A DNA stretch of 64,000 bases from Thiocapsa imhoffii (GTDB taxonomy: Bacteria > Pseudomonadota > Gammaproteobacteria > Chromatiales > Chromatiaceae). A program made the translations under genes and the position numbers. Of this stretch, positions 16,722 to 25,528 are shown one piece after another. Below the pieces are notes generated by a model that was given only the letters and a program-made list of their open reading frames with translations, had not been told where the DNA came from and ran no database searches. Position 1 is the first letter of the stretch; each line of letters begins with the position of its first letter. The stretch lies in the NCBI RefSeq assembly GCF_016583985.1, contig NZ_NRSD01000015.1, forward strand, positions 1 to 64,000, given 5' to 3'.

Positions 16722-17174
16722 GCTGGAATGCTACCTCGGTGAGTCTGGGTCCGTGGGTGCCGCCACCCGTGATGGGCGCCGCCATCCGGCCATGTGCGCC
16801 CAGATCTGGTCGCCTGGCGCGCGGGATGCCGGCCCGAGCGAGCCAGGTTCATTGATCCCCCGCGATCCGACGCTCATTGCAGCATACGCGCGCCAGATGA
16901 CAATGCGATGGCCAGGGCTGCGGGTCAGGGCAACCGCGGGTCGCGAGTGCGGCCCGACACGTCTTGACCAAGGTCACAGCCGGCGGCCTGGACCCATGTT
17001 AGCCTTCTCCCACGGGATCGACGCGGCGGCATGCCCCCCGCGGGCTTGGACAGGGTTGGGAGTGCGCACTTGGAGTGGGACGCCCTCAAGCGGAAGATGA
17101 CCTACCAGGCGCCCGATCGCCGCGTTGGTCGATTCGGACCAACGATGACCATGGCGCGGAGTGCGATTGAAGTG
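16722..17174. other. Divergent intergenic region, phoX to GGDEF gene
   Basis: About 450 bases if the GGDEF gene starts at 17175, or 375 if at 17097. It carries the phoX Pho-box promoter candidate. No other gene or repeat is seen. Confidence 0.5.
16881..16914 (-). promoter_or_regulatory. Candidate PhoB-dependent promoter of phoX
   Basis: Read on the minus strand: half-sites TGGCCAT and TTGTCAT separated by CGCA (11-base period), against the consensus CTGTCAT-N4-CTGTCAT. A gap of exactly ten bases and then a -10-like TATGCT follow. The same box-ten-hexamer layout is known from the E. coli phoA promoter. It lies about 175 bases upstream of the phoX ATG, so the leader would be long. Confidence 0.5.
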
Positions 17175-18512
17175 ATGCGTTCTGCTCAAACTGCCAAAAT
17201 CCTCATCGTCGATGACGTGGCGACGAACATCGAAGTGCTGCTGGGGATCCTGGAGCCGGACTATGATGTGAGTTTCGCCACCTCGGGCCGTCACGCCTTG
17301 GATCTGCTGGCCAAGGGCGCACGTCCAGACCTCATTTTGCTCGATGTGATGATGCCCGAAATGGATGGCTACGCGGTCTGTGCCGCCTTGAAGGCGGACT
17401 CGCGAACACGCGCGATCCCGATCATCTTCGTCACGGGCAAGACCGATGCCGAGAGCGAGACCCAAGCCTTGGATGCCGGTGGCGTGGATTTCATCCATAA
17501 ACCGGTCAACAGTCAGGTCGTGCGGTCACGGGTGCGGTTGCACTTGGAGTTGCAGCGGCGCACCCGCGAACTCGAACGCAGCCTGATCGAGGTCGCGGCG
17601 GCCAATGACCGGCTGCGGGTCCTGACGCAAGCCATCCAGCACAGTCCGGCTTCGATCGTGATCACCGGGCTTGATGGCACGATCCAGTATGTGAATCCAG
17701 CCTTCGTCGAGGAAACCGGCTACTCACTCGTTGAGGCCGTGGGACGCAATCCACGTCTTCTGAAATCGGGCCTCAATGACCCGGCGACCTACCGGTCCCT
17801 GTGGGAGCATCTGCAACGCGGCGAACCCTGGGTCGGGGAACTGATCAATCGGCGCAAGACGGGGGAGATCTACTCCGAAGAGGCACATATCGCGCCGGTG
17901 AAGGATGTGCATGGCGAGGTGACGCACTATGTGGCGGTAAAGCTCAACATCACCGAGCGCAAACGGTCCCAGGAGCGTTTGACCTATCTCGCCACGCACG
18001 ATGCCTTGACCAAGCTCCCGAATCGCGCGCTCTTCTTCGAGCACCTGGATCGCGCCCTGGCCCTCGCCCGTCGGAACCGCACCCGGTTGGCGCTGTTGTT
18101 CATCGATCTCGATCACTTCAAGCCGGTCAATGACACCTTGGGTCATGCCGTGGGCGATCGCTTGTTACAGCAGGCGGCGCGCCGCATGGCCAGCAGCTTA
18201 CGCGACGCGGACACCGTGGGGCGGATTGGTGGCGATGAATTCGTCGCCCTGCTCACCGGTCTTGACACCCCAGAGAATGCACGGTTGGTCGCGGAGAAAC
18301 TGCGCGATGCGGTTCGTCGACCCTATGACCTGGCGGGCCAGACGGTGCGGATTTCGGCGAGTGTCGGTGTTGCGATCTTTCCGGATCATGGTGATTCGAG
18401 CCTCGTGTTGGCGCGCCATGCCGATGATGCCATGTACCTCGCCAAACAACAGGGACGCGACGGGGTGGTGCTCTTCGACCCCACGCTGATCCCGACGACC
18501 GGGACCGGCTGA
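17175..18512 (+). CDS. Response regulator with PAS and GGDEF domains (diguanylate cyclase)
   Basis: 445 residues from the ATG at 17175, a soluble cytoplasmic protein. REC domain at 7-125: acidic pair DD (13-14), phospho-acceptor Asp57 in LILLDVMMPEMDG, and Lys109 in HKPV. A short helical linker follows, then a PAS domain (about 150-262, ITGLDGTIQYVNPAF to LNITERKR). The GGDEF domain (about 270-440) has an intact GGDEF at 352-356 and a product-inhibition I-site, RDAD, exactly five residues before it. It should therefore make cyclic di-GMP when phosphorylated. Alternative starts are 17145 and 17097. The hybrid kinase gene follows after 46 bases and is the obvious candidate partner. Confidence 0.9.
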   Translation: MRSAQTAKILIVDDVATNIEVLLGILEPDYDVSFATSGRHALDLLAKGARPDLILLDVMMPEMDGYAVCAALKADSRTRAIPIIFVTGKTDAESETQALDAGGVDFIHKPVNSQVVRSRVRLHLELQRRTRELERSLIEVAAANDRLRVLTQAIQHSPASIVITGLDGTIQYVNPAFVEETGYSLVEAVGRNPRLLKSGLNDPATYRSLWEHLQRGEPWVGELINRRKTGEIYSEEAHIAPVKDVHGEVTHYVAVKLNITERKRSQERLTYLATHDALTKLPNRALFFEHLDRALALARRNRTRLALLFIDLDHFKPVNDTLGHAVGDRLLQQAARRMASSLRDADTVGRIGGDEFVALLTGLDTPENARLVAEKLRDAVRRPYDLAGQTVRISASVGVAIFPDHGDSSLVLARHADDAMYLAKQQGRDGVVLFDPTLIPTTGTG

Positions 18513-18558
18513 TGTCCCGCCCGCGAGGGCTCGCCAAACCGCTGTCAAGGATCTGGTC

Positions 18559-21500
18559 ATGACCCGAACCACGCGTGCTGACGCGCACGGTCTCAAGCGC
18601 TGGTGGACGAGGCCGCCACGTTTCGCGACGCGCCTGGCGCTCTATTTTGGAACCCTGTTCGCGCTCACTCTGGGGACCCTGTTCGCCCTGTGGTACCTGG
18701 GGCTTCCGCAATTGGGTCTCGAGGGTGTGCGGCACCGGTGGTTGCAGGAAACCTCGCGTTTGCTGGAATACGGAGCCGATCAACGGCTCCTGACACTGCT
18801 GCGCGCCTTGGAGGAACGGCGCAGCGATATCCTCTTCAACACCGAGAGTCGCACCCTGGCTCGGCAACTGAGAGCGGATGATCCGGCTGTACAAGAGAGT
18901 CTCGAGACGCTCTACGAGCGGTTGCAGCGCGCCTACCCGGGGCGCTATGAACGGTTCCTGATCCTGCACCCACAGACGGGCCAGATCCTTGCCAGTCATG
19001 ATCCCGCCGAACGCGGGCAGGTGTTTGAGGACTTCGGTCTCATCGAGCGTGTGCGTCAGTCCGGTCACGCCGAGTTGATCGCGGAACGACCCTTTCCGGA
19101 TGGCACCTCGGGGCTCGTCATCATCCGTCAGTTTTTTGGCGAGCGCTTGGATGACGACCCGGCGACTCAGCCCATCGGGATCGCGGTTGCCTTCTTGAAT
19201 GTGGCGCTGTTGTTCGAGGGTTACAGTCGCCCAGCAGTCGTCTCCCCACTGCTGGGGACCCGCGTCTGTGTTTTTGACTCCCAGGGCCGGGTCATTCGCG
19301 GATTGCGCGGCGAGACGGATCCGCACACGGGTATCCGCCTTCGGGATTCATTTGGCTGTGGCGATGCAGAGACCCTCGCGCGGTGGGTCGCCGTGGAGCA
19401 GGGGGCCGTGTCCTATCGCGCCGTTGCCTTGGGCGACGGCCAGGTCTGGACGCTGGCTTCGGCGCTGAGTCAGTCCGAGGCGCTCGAGCGACTGGAGGTG
19501 GGCGTCGGACCACTGATCATGGTCGGCCTGTTCCTGACGATGCTGGGTTTGTTGCTCATCACCTTGGCCGCGCGGCGACTGACTCATCCCCTCCGTGCCC
19601 TGACCGCGGCGGTTGGACAACTCGGTCATGGGCACTTCGAGACGCGTGTTCAGTCTGTCCGGGGCGAGACCCGTGAGCTGCGAACCCTAGCGCATGCCTT
19701 CAATCGGATGGCCGGGGAGATCCAAGCGAACCAGCAATCGCTCACTCAACTCGTGGCCGAACGCACGGCCGATCTGCGCGCGACCCAAGCTCGGCTCGAA
19801 GCCTCGATGGCGCAACTCACACGGTCCGAGGCCCTCTATCGGGCGCTGTTTGAGCAAGCTCCGCTGGGGATCCTGCTCGCGGATGCGACAACCGGGCGCA
19901 TCATCGAGGTGAACGACCGCTGTGCCGAGATCGTGGGCCGCGCGCGGGGTGACCTGGAGCAGCTGGAATGGATGGAACTGGCGGATCCGGATGAATTGCC
20001 GTCGATTCAGCAGGCCCTTGAGGAACTCAACCGCGGTTCCCGTGTGAGCTTTCATGGTGAGCAACGTTATGCGCACCCAGACGGCTCGCTCCATTGGTTC
20101 GACCTCTGGGTTGCGCCGATCAATCTAAACGAGGCTCGGACCTGCCAACTCGCCTTCATGCAAGACTGTACCGAGCGGGTCGCGGGTGCGAACCGCATCC
20201 GCGAGACCCTCTATCATCTGAGGTTGGCGACCGATGCCGCCGAGATCGGGGTCTGGACCTGGGATCTCGAGAGCGGGGTCATTACAGCGGATGCGCGGGT
20301 CTGTCGCTGGTTCGAAGTCTCCGCGGATCAGTGTCGTGCCGGGGTTGATGTTGCGTTCTGGCGCTCCCGCGTTCATCCGGATGATCTTGACGAGGCGGCA
20401 ACCAAGCTGGAACGCGCGATTGCGACGGGCACCTCCTTCGAACACAGCTATCGGCTGTCCTTGCCGAGCGGGCGCGAGCGCACCATTCACGCCGTGTCCT
20501 TCATCGAGCCGGAGTCCGCGAAGGGTCCGGCGCGGATGCTCGGAATCCATCAGGATGTCACGGTCCAGCATCGCGCCGAAGCGCAACTGCGCGCCGAGAC
20601 CCAGGCCGCCGAGGCAGCGAGTCGGGCCAAGAGCCAGTTTCTCGCCCATATGAGTCATGAAATCCGCACGCCCTTGAATGCGATTCTTGGACTGGTGCAA
20701 GTGCTCGAACACTCGGTGCACGATCCTGATCAAGTGGAGATCTTGCGTCAGATCAGTGACGCGGGCCGATCGTTGCGCTCCATCCTCGACGATATCCTGG
20801 ATCTGTCCAAGATCGAGGCCGAACAACTGCATCTCGACTCGCGCCCCTTCCGACTCGAAACCCTGCTCGCGACCATCGAGACCTTGCAGGGTGCTGTTGC
20901 GCGTGCCAAAGGTCTCGTCTTCGTGATCACCGCCCCCGAGATGTTCGAGGGTGCGTTGCGTGGGGACCCTCTGCGCCTCCAGCAAATCCTCAACAACCTG
21001 CTCGACAATGCCATTAAATTCACCGATCGCGGCGAGGTGCGACTTGAGGTGACGCCGTTGGACGTGCGTGACGAGCAGGTGCGCTTGCGCTTCGAGATCA
21101 GTGACACGGGCACCGGTATCAGTCCCGCGGCGCTGCCCAACCTCTTCATGCCCTTCACTCAAGCCGACACGGGGATCAGTCGCCGCTTCGGCGGCACCGG
21201 CCTCGGTCTCTCGATCAGCAAACGACTGGTGGAGTTATTGGGTGGTGAGCTCAGCGTACGCAGTCAGGTCGGAGCCGGGAGCACCTTTCGGCTGGAGATG
21301 TCGTTCGCGCGCACCCAGGAACGGGTGGCCGCCACCCTAACGACGCCGGCCGCGCGCGGTGCGCGCCTGGCCGGTCTGCACTGTTTGGTGGTGGACGATA
21401 GTGCGATCAATCTCGATGTGCTCGAGCGCATGCTGGCGTTGGAAGGTGCACGGGCGACGCGTGCGAGTGACGGCGAACAGGCTTTGGTCTGTCTGCGCGC

Positions 21501-22437
21501 GGCGCCCATGGCATTCGACGCGGTGCTCATGGACGTGCAGATGCCGGTACTGGATGGACTGAGTGCCACGCGCGCGATCCGGGGCGAACTCGGCTTGACG
21601 CGATTACCGATCCTGGCGGTGACGGCAGGGGTGCTGAAGGACGAGCAGCAGCGTGCGCGCGCCGCCGGCATCGACGATCTCTTACCCAAGCCGATCGAAT
21701 TCGAGCAGTTGGTCGCCACCCTGATCCGCTTGACGACCCGCCCGCCGGCGGATCCATCCATGCCTCCACCGCGCCTCTCAGTCCCGGCCGTGCCTGCCTT
21801 CGCAGAACCGTATCCGCAGGAGGAGATGCTCGCCGGCATCGATCCCGCGCGGGCGGCCTTGTTCGGGGGCACTGGCCAAGCGCGCTTCCGTGAGGTCTTG
21901 CGGGTGTTCCTGAGTGAGACCGAACGCAACCTGACGGAACTGCGCGCCGCTTGCGCGCAGGGTGCGCGGGATGAGGCCACCGCCTTGCTGCACCGACTGC
22001 GCGGTGCGGCGGCGAATCTGGGGGCGTACGAACTGGTCGAACCCGCACGCCAGTTGGAAGAGCGAATGCGTGGGTCCCAACCTGATGCTCCTGAACCGCG
22101 GGAACTCTGGTTGGGACAGCTCGATGCGGCACTTGCACGGTTGCGGGACACGGCCGCGTCCTGGCAGCCGGAGCCGCCCAGCAGCGATGGCCCAGATCAG
22201 GAACCGATCACCCCGGAGCGCGTGGCTGAACCCCTGGATCGCTCACGGCTGGCGGATCTGCGCATGGCCCTGGAATCACAACGCCCTCGTCCAGCACGCG
22301 AGGCGTTCCATGCCCTGCGGGCCAGTCTCACGCAGACGTATGGTCCGGAACGCATCCGGATCATCGCCGCCGCGATCGATGAACTGCGTTTCGCCGCCGC
22401 GCTCGCGGCCCTGGACGCACTCACCGGCGAGGACTGA
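18559..22437 (+). CDS. Hybrid sensor histidine kinase (sensor-HAMP-PAS-PAS-HisKA-HATPase-REC-HPt)
   Basis: 1292 residues. TM1 at about 27-50; a periplasmic sensor region of about 260 residues; TM2 at about 316-338; HAMP at about 338-390; a coiled coil; PAS at about 422-540; a second PAS at about 552-675 with a PAC-like end. HisKA has the phospho-accepting His700 in HMSHEIRTPLN. The ATPase domain shows NNLLDNAIKF (812-821), DTGTG (850-854) and GGTGLGL (878-884). A receiver follows with Asp992 (LMDVQMPVLDG), and an HPt domain with His1145 (LLHRLRGAAANLGA). All phosphorelay residues are present, so it can run His-Asp-His and pass the phosphate to a separate receiver, most simply the REC-GGDEF protein encoded 46 bases upstream. 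The signal is unknown. Confidence 0.93.
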   Translation: MTRTTRADAHGLKRWWTRPPRFATRLALYFGTLFALTLGTLFALWYLGLPQLGLEGVRHRWLQETSRLLEYGADQRLLTLLRALEERRSDILFNTESRTLARQLRADDPAVQESLETLYERLQRAYPGRYERFLILHPQTGQILASHDPAERGQVFEDFGLIERVRQSGHAELIAERPFPDGTSGLVIIRQFFGERLDDDPATQPIGIAVAFLNVALLFEGYSRPAVVSPLLGTRVCVFDSQGRVIRGLRGETDPHTGIRLRDSFGCGDAETLARWVAVEQGAVSYRAVALGDGQVWTLASALSQSEALERLEVGVGPLIMVGLFLTMLGLLLITLAARRLTHPLRALTAAVGQLGHGHFETRVQSVRGETRELRTLAHAFNRMAGEIQANQQSLTQLVAERTADLRATQARLEASMAQLTRSEALYRALFEQAPLGILLADATTGRIIEVNDRCAEIVGRARGDLEQLEWMELADPDELPSIQQALEELNRGSRVSFHGEQRYAHPDGSLHWFDLWVAPINLNEARTCQLAFMQDCTERVAGANRIRETLYHLRLATDAAEIGVWTWDLESGVITADARVCRWFEVSADQCRAGVDVAFWRSRVHPDDLDEAATKLERAIATGTSFEHSYRLSLPSGRERTIHAVSFIEPESAKGPARMLGIHQDVTVQHRAEAQLRAETQAAEAASRAKSQFLAHMSHEIRTPLNAILGLVQVLEHSVHDPDQVEILRQISDAGRSLRSILDDILDLSKIEAEQLHLDSRPFRLETLLATIETLQGAVARAKGLVFVITAPEMFEGALRGDPLRLQQILNNLLDNAIKFTDRGEVRLEVTPLDVRDEQVRLRFEISDTGTGISPAALPNLFMPFTQADTGISRRFGGTGLGLSISKRLVELLGGELSVRSQVGAGSTFRLEMSFARTQERVAATLTTPAARGARLAGLHCLVVDDSAINLDVLERMLALEGARATRASDGEQALVCLRAAPMAFDAVLMDVQMPVLDGLSATRAIRGELGLTRLPILAVTAGVLKDEQQRARAAGIDDLLPKPIEFEQLVATLIRLTTRPPADPSMPPPRLSVPAVPAFAEPYPQEEMLAGIDPARAALFGGTGQARFREVLRVFLSETERNLTELRAACAQGARDEATALLHRLRGAAANLGAYELVEPARQLEERMRGSQPDAPEPRELWLGQLDAALARLRDTAASWQPEPPSSDGPDQEPITPERVAEPLDRSRLADLRMALESQRPRPAREAFHALRASLTQTYGPERIRIIAAAIDELRFAAALAALDALTGED

Positions 22438-22466
22438 CCCGCGCGATCCCAGCGGCGGGTCCGGAT

Positions 22467-23273
22467 TCAAGCGGCCTTCGCGGGCAGGGGGCGAGTGGGG
22501 CTCGAGGGCGGATTGAGGGGCGCACTGTGCGCGGTACTCGCTGTCCACCTGAGCAGTTCGAGACGCCCGTCATGGTGCTCGACTAGGGCGGTGCAACTCT
22601 CGACCCAGTCGCCGCAGTTGCCGTAGCGCACCCCGGCAATGTCCCGGATCTCGGCATGGTGGATGTGACCACAGATCATGCCATCGAGACCGCGTCGCAC
22701 CGCATCCTCGGCCACGGCAGTCTCGAAATCACTGATATAGCGCACGGCGTTCTTCACGCGGTATTTGAGAAAACCGGCCAGTGACCAGTAGTCGAGCCCG
22801 AACCACTGACGGACCCGATTGATCACGGCGTTCAACGCCAACAAGTGATCGTAGGCATGGGAACCGATCCGTGCGAGCCAGCGCCCGTTCTGCACGACGG
22901 TATCGAAGGCATCGCCATGAATGACCAAGTAACGACGCCCATCAGCGCTCGTGTGCACCACTTCGTCGCGAATCGCGACATGCCCAAAATCGGCACCCAG
23001 ATGGGCACGAAAGAGTTCATCGTGATTGCCCGGGATGTAAACGACCTCGGTCCCATTGCGGGCCTTGTCGAGAATCGCGCGGACGACCTGATTGTGCGCT
23101 TCGGGCCAGTAGACGCCGTTTTTCAGCGCCCACAGGTCGACGATATCGCCGACGAGATAGAGATGTTTGCACTCCGTCGACTGCAAGAAATCCAGCACGA
23201 GATGGGCTTGACATCCCTTCGATCCCAAGTGGATATCGGAGAGGAAGAGACTGCGGAACTTCAGCGGGATCAT
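22467..23273 (-). CDS. plcP: PlcP-type metallophosphoesterase (phospholipase C for lipid remodelling)
   Basis: 268 residues from the ATG at 23273. Calcineurin-like fold with all metal-binding motifs: SDIHLG, GDIVDLW, PGNHDE, HGDAFD and GHIHHAE. The sequence context (GCQAHLVLDFLQ, YWPEAHNQVV, GNCGDWVESCTALVEHHDG) is that of the PlcP group known from rhizobia and marine bacteria, where it cuts phospholipids to diacylglycerol and phospho-head-group under phosphate limitation. These genes are often mis-annotated as UDP-2,3-diacylglucosamine diphosphatase (LpxH). A GTG at 23348 would lengthen the protein by 25 non-conserved residues and would lie next to the Pho-box-like repeats, so 23273 is preferred. 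It sits just downstream of a glycosyltransferase that would use the diacylglycerol. Confidence 0.87.
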   Translation of the reverse strand: MIPLKFRSLFLSDIHLGSKGCQAHLVLDFLQSTECKHLYLVGDIVDLWALKNGVYWPEAHNQVVRAILDKARNGTEVVYIPGNHDELFRAHLGADFGHVAIRDEVVHTSADGRRYLVIHGDAFDTVVQNGRWLARIGSHAYDHLLALNAVINRVRQWFGLDYWSLAGFLKYRVKNAVRYISDFETAVAEDAVRRGLDGMICGHIHHAEIRDIAGVRYGNCGDWVESCTALVEHHDGRLELLRWTASTAHSAPLNPPSSPTRPLPAKAA

Positions 23274-23352
23274 GCGTGTGAGATCGGTCACGGGGCCACC
23301 TCGAGGGATGATCAAGACGAGCCGAATCTTCGCTGAATCCGATTGCACCCTG

Positions 23353-23381
23353 ATGCCGGAATCATGACGATCCAGTGAAGT
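23353..23381 (-). promoter_or_regulatory. Candidate Pho box upstream of plcP
   Basis: On the minus strand, three 7-mers occur at an exact 11-base period: ACTTCAC, TCGTCAT, CCGGCAT (consensus CTGTCAT). The last two match at five of seven positions and the first is weak. The block ends 80 bases before the plcP ATG, a spacing almost equal to that of the olsB candidate. No convincing -10 follows. Confidence 0.35.
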
Positions 23382-23438
23382 GCCGCCCCTCGGGTCGCTA
23401 GGTGGGCGGGTTCGCTGCTGGTCGTGGGCGCGGTTGTC

Positions 23439-24683
23439 TCAATCCGCGAGCGCGGCCGTTTTCAGAGGGTTGGCCGTGCGTGCGCGCCGCTCGGCGATGA
23501 CCCGATGCAAGCGCGTCTCAACCCCCTGGATGACCCGATCCCAACTGATCCCCTCGGCTGTTTCTCGCGCCTCTTGACCCAGACGCAGCAGGCGCGGGCG
23601 ATCCTGGGCCAACTCGAGGGCCGCGGCGATGAAGGCCTCGGGATCGTTCGGGGACTGGGTCACCCCATTCTCCCAGGGGCGGATGAGAGTGTGCGCGGCG
23701 GCATCGTCGAAGGCCAGCACCGGCAGCCCGCTCGCCATCGCCTCGGGCACGACGTTGCCAAAGGTTTCGGTCAAGCTCGGAAAGAGAAAGAGATCGGCCG
23801 AGGCATAGGCGGCGGCGAGGGCGGTGCCGACCCGTGATCCGGGGCAGATGATCTCGGGGTGATGATGCCGAATCCGCTCCCGCTCCGGGCCATCGCCGAT
23901 CAGGATCAGGCGCGTGCGCGGATGCCGCGCGAGGATGGCTGCGTGGGCGGCGCAGGCGAGTTCGAGATTCTTCTCCGGTGCCAGGCGTCCCACGTAAAGC
24001 AGGGCTAGGGTTTCGGCATCGCAGCCCCACTCGCGCCGCAGTGCCGGGTCCCGTCGGGCCGGGTTGAAGAGATCGATATCGACACCACGACCGAATACAT
24101 GGACGTCATGGAAACCACGCGCGAGGAGATCAGCTTGCAGTTGCGTGGTGGGCACGAGGGTCGTGTCTGAACGATTGTGGAAGTGCTGCAGGGTCTTGCC
24201 GATCTGCTGGTCGAAGAGCCCGAGTCCGTAATGTTCGCTGTATTGTTGGAATTGAGTATGGAAGCCGGTCACGGTGGGAATCCCGTGCGCCTGGGCGGCC
24301 GACAGCGCGGCGTGCCCGAGCGGCCCTTGCGTGGCGATATAGACGAGATCGACGGGATCGCCGTGCCAGAGACGGCGCAGTCGCCAGAACACGGGTAACC
24401 CGAAGCGCAGTCCCGGGTAGCCGGGGATGGGCAGACCCGGCACGCGATGCAGGCGCATTCCCCGAGGTGTGGACTCCCGTGACTGGTGTTCGCCCGCTTG
24501 TTTGGGGCGGACCAACTGGACGCGGTGACCGCGTTCGATCAGGCCCTCGACCAGATGGCGCATGGTATTGGCGACACCATTGATCTCGGGTGGATAGGTC
24601 TCGGTGACCACCGCGATCGACATGGCGTTGGACGGATCCTCCGGGATCCGCGGACTCGTCGGCGAATGGGTCTCAGGTCGCAT
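23439..24683 (-). CDS. GT4-type glycosyltransferase, Agt-like (diacylglycerol glucosyltransferase candidate)
   Basis: 414 residues, GT-B fold, cytoplasmic or peripheral membrane. Seen: the acceptor-side opening VVTETYPPEINGVANTMRHL, the mid-protein GFHTQFQQYSEHYG, the donor-domain LLYVGRLAPEKNLEL and the retaining-enzyme EX7E motif in TETFGNVVPEAM. Related GT4 enzymes transfer glucose, glucuronate or mannose; next to plcP the likely acceptor is diacylglycerol, as for Agt of Phaeobacter and rhizobia. The start is set at 24683 because AGGAG lies six bases upstream; 24698 has a GGGGGA and is possible, and the conserved domain begins at 24623. It overlaps the end of the acyltransferase gene by 11 bases, so translation is probably coupled. 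Confidence 0.85.
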   Translation of the reverse strand: MRPETHSPTSPRIPEDPSNAMSIAVVTETYPPEINGVANTMRHLVEGLIERGHRVQLVRPKQAGEHQSRESTPRGMRLHRVPGLPIPGYPGLRFGLPVFWRLRRLWHGDPVDLVYIATQGPLGHAALSAAQAHGIPTVTGFHTQFQQYSEHYGLGLFDQQIGKTLQHFHNRSDTTLVPTTQLQADLLARGFHDVHVFGRGVDIDLFNPARRDPALRREWGCDAETLALLYVGRLAPEKNLELACAAHAAILARHPRTRLILIGDGPERERIRHHHPEIICPGSRVGTALAAAYASADLFLFPSLTETFGNVVPEAMASGLPVLAFDDAAAHTLIRPWENGVTQSPNDPEAFIAAALELAQDRPRLLRLGQEARETAEGISWDRVIQGVETRLHRVIAERRARTANPLKTAALAD

Positions 24684-25524
24684 GGGCAGCTCCTGCATGG
24701 TGTTCCCCCACGACCACCGCGACGGCGGGGGACGCGGTTTGAGACGTCGGTGGACCAGGTGCCTGATGAGCGGACCCGGCAGCAGCGTGCAGCGCGGCGG
24801 TGATGCTCTGATGGGCACGGTTGGCGAGATCCGCGCGACGCGCCTGCGCGGGCGCGTGGAATGGCGTGAGAAACTGCACCTCGACGTGCACCTGGTGTTG
24901 TGTCACGAGCCGAGTGAGATGGGCGAACAGATCGTCCTCACCAAGGAACGGGGCGAGCGGATTCAACTGCCGGGTCTCGGGGTCACGATAGGCGATCGCG
25001 ACGGGCTGAATCGGGATCGTCCCGTCCTGTGCGAGCGCGAAGAGGCGTGGGTGGAAACGCTGCACCCGGGTCCCGTCAGTTGTGGTTCCTTCGGGAAACA
25101 CCATGAGGGTTTGGCCCTCCTGGATCCGCTCGCGCAGCGCAGCCGCGACCGTCAGGGCATGATGCGCGCCACGGTCGATGAAGGCCGTGCCCGCGGTCGC
25201 GGCCAGCCAGCCGATCAACGGCCAGTCACGGACCTCGCGCTTGGCAAGGAAATGTGCCTCCACGTGCGTCCCGATGACGGGGATATCGAGCCAGGAGACG
25301 TGGTTGCCGACCAACAGCGCCCCCCGCCGCGGCTGTCCGCTGACGCGGATCCGGATGGCGAGGAGATGACAGAGTCGGCGATGCCACCAGCGCACGAGCG
25401 CGGGCGTTCTCAGGGGTTTGCCCAAGAGGGTGGAGAGGATGGATAGGGGGAGCGACAGCAGGGCGCCGCTGCCCAGATGCAGCATGAGCAGGGCCGCGCG
25501 GCGGACGGCGACGAGACCGCGCAT
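24673..25524 (-). CDS. olsA: Lysophospholipid/lyso-ornithine-lipid O-acyltransferase (PlsC/OlsA family)
   Basis: 283 residues with an N-terminal membrane-associated hydrophobic region (about 10-35). Acyltransferase motif I is NHVSWLD (catalytic His-x4-Asp), motif II includes FLAKREVRDWPLIGWL, and motif III is FPEGTT. The usual product is phosphatidate, but directly downstream of an OlsB-type N-acyltransferase the more specific role is OlsA: O-acylation of lyso-ornithine lipid to ornithine lipid, a phosphorus-free membrane lipid. It starts four bases after the olsB stop and overlaps the glycosyltransferase start. The last 40 residues are Ala/His-rich and unconserved. Confidence 0.85.
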   Translation of the reverse strand: MRGLVAVRRAALLMLHLGSGALLSLPLSILSTLLGKPLRTPALVRWWHRRLCHLLAIRIRVSGQPRRGALLVGNHVSWLDIPVIGTHVEAHFLAKREVRDWPLIGWLAATAGTAFIDRGAHHALTVAAALRERIQEGQTLMVFPEGTTTDGTRVQRFHPRLFALAQDGTIPIQPVAIAYRDPETRQLNPLAPFLGEDDLFAHLTRLVTQHQVHVEVQFLTPFHAPAQARRADLANRAHQSITAALHAAAGSAHQAPGPPTSQTASPAVAVVVGEHHAGAAHAT

Positions 25525-25528
25525 GGCG

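Noticed and set aside
22467..23273. LpxH (UDP-2,3-diacylglucosamine diphosphatase) as the identity of the metallophosphoesterase
   Set aside because: The GCQAHLVLDFLQ, YWPEAHN and GDWVESCTALVEHHDG segments and the pairing with a GT4 enzyme fit PlcP; LpxH remains the alternative until a tree is made.
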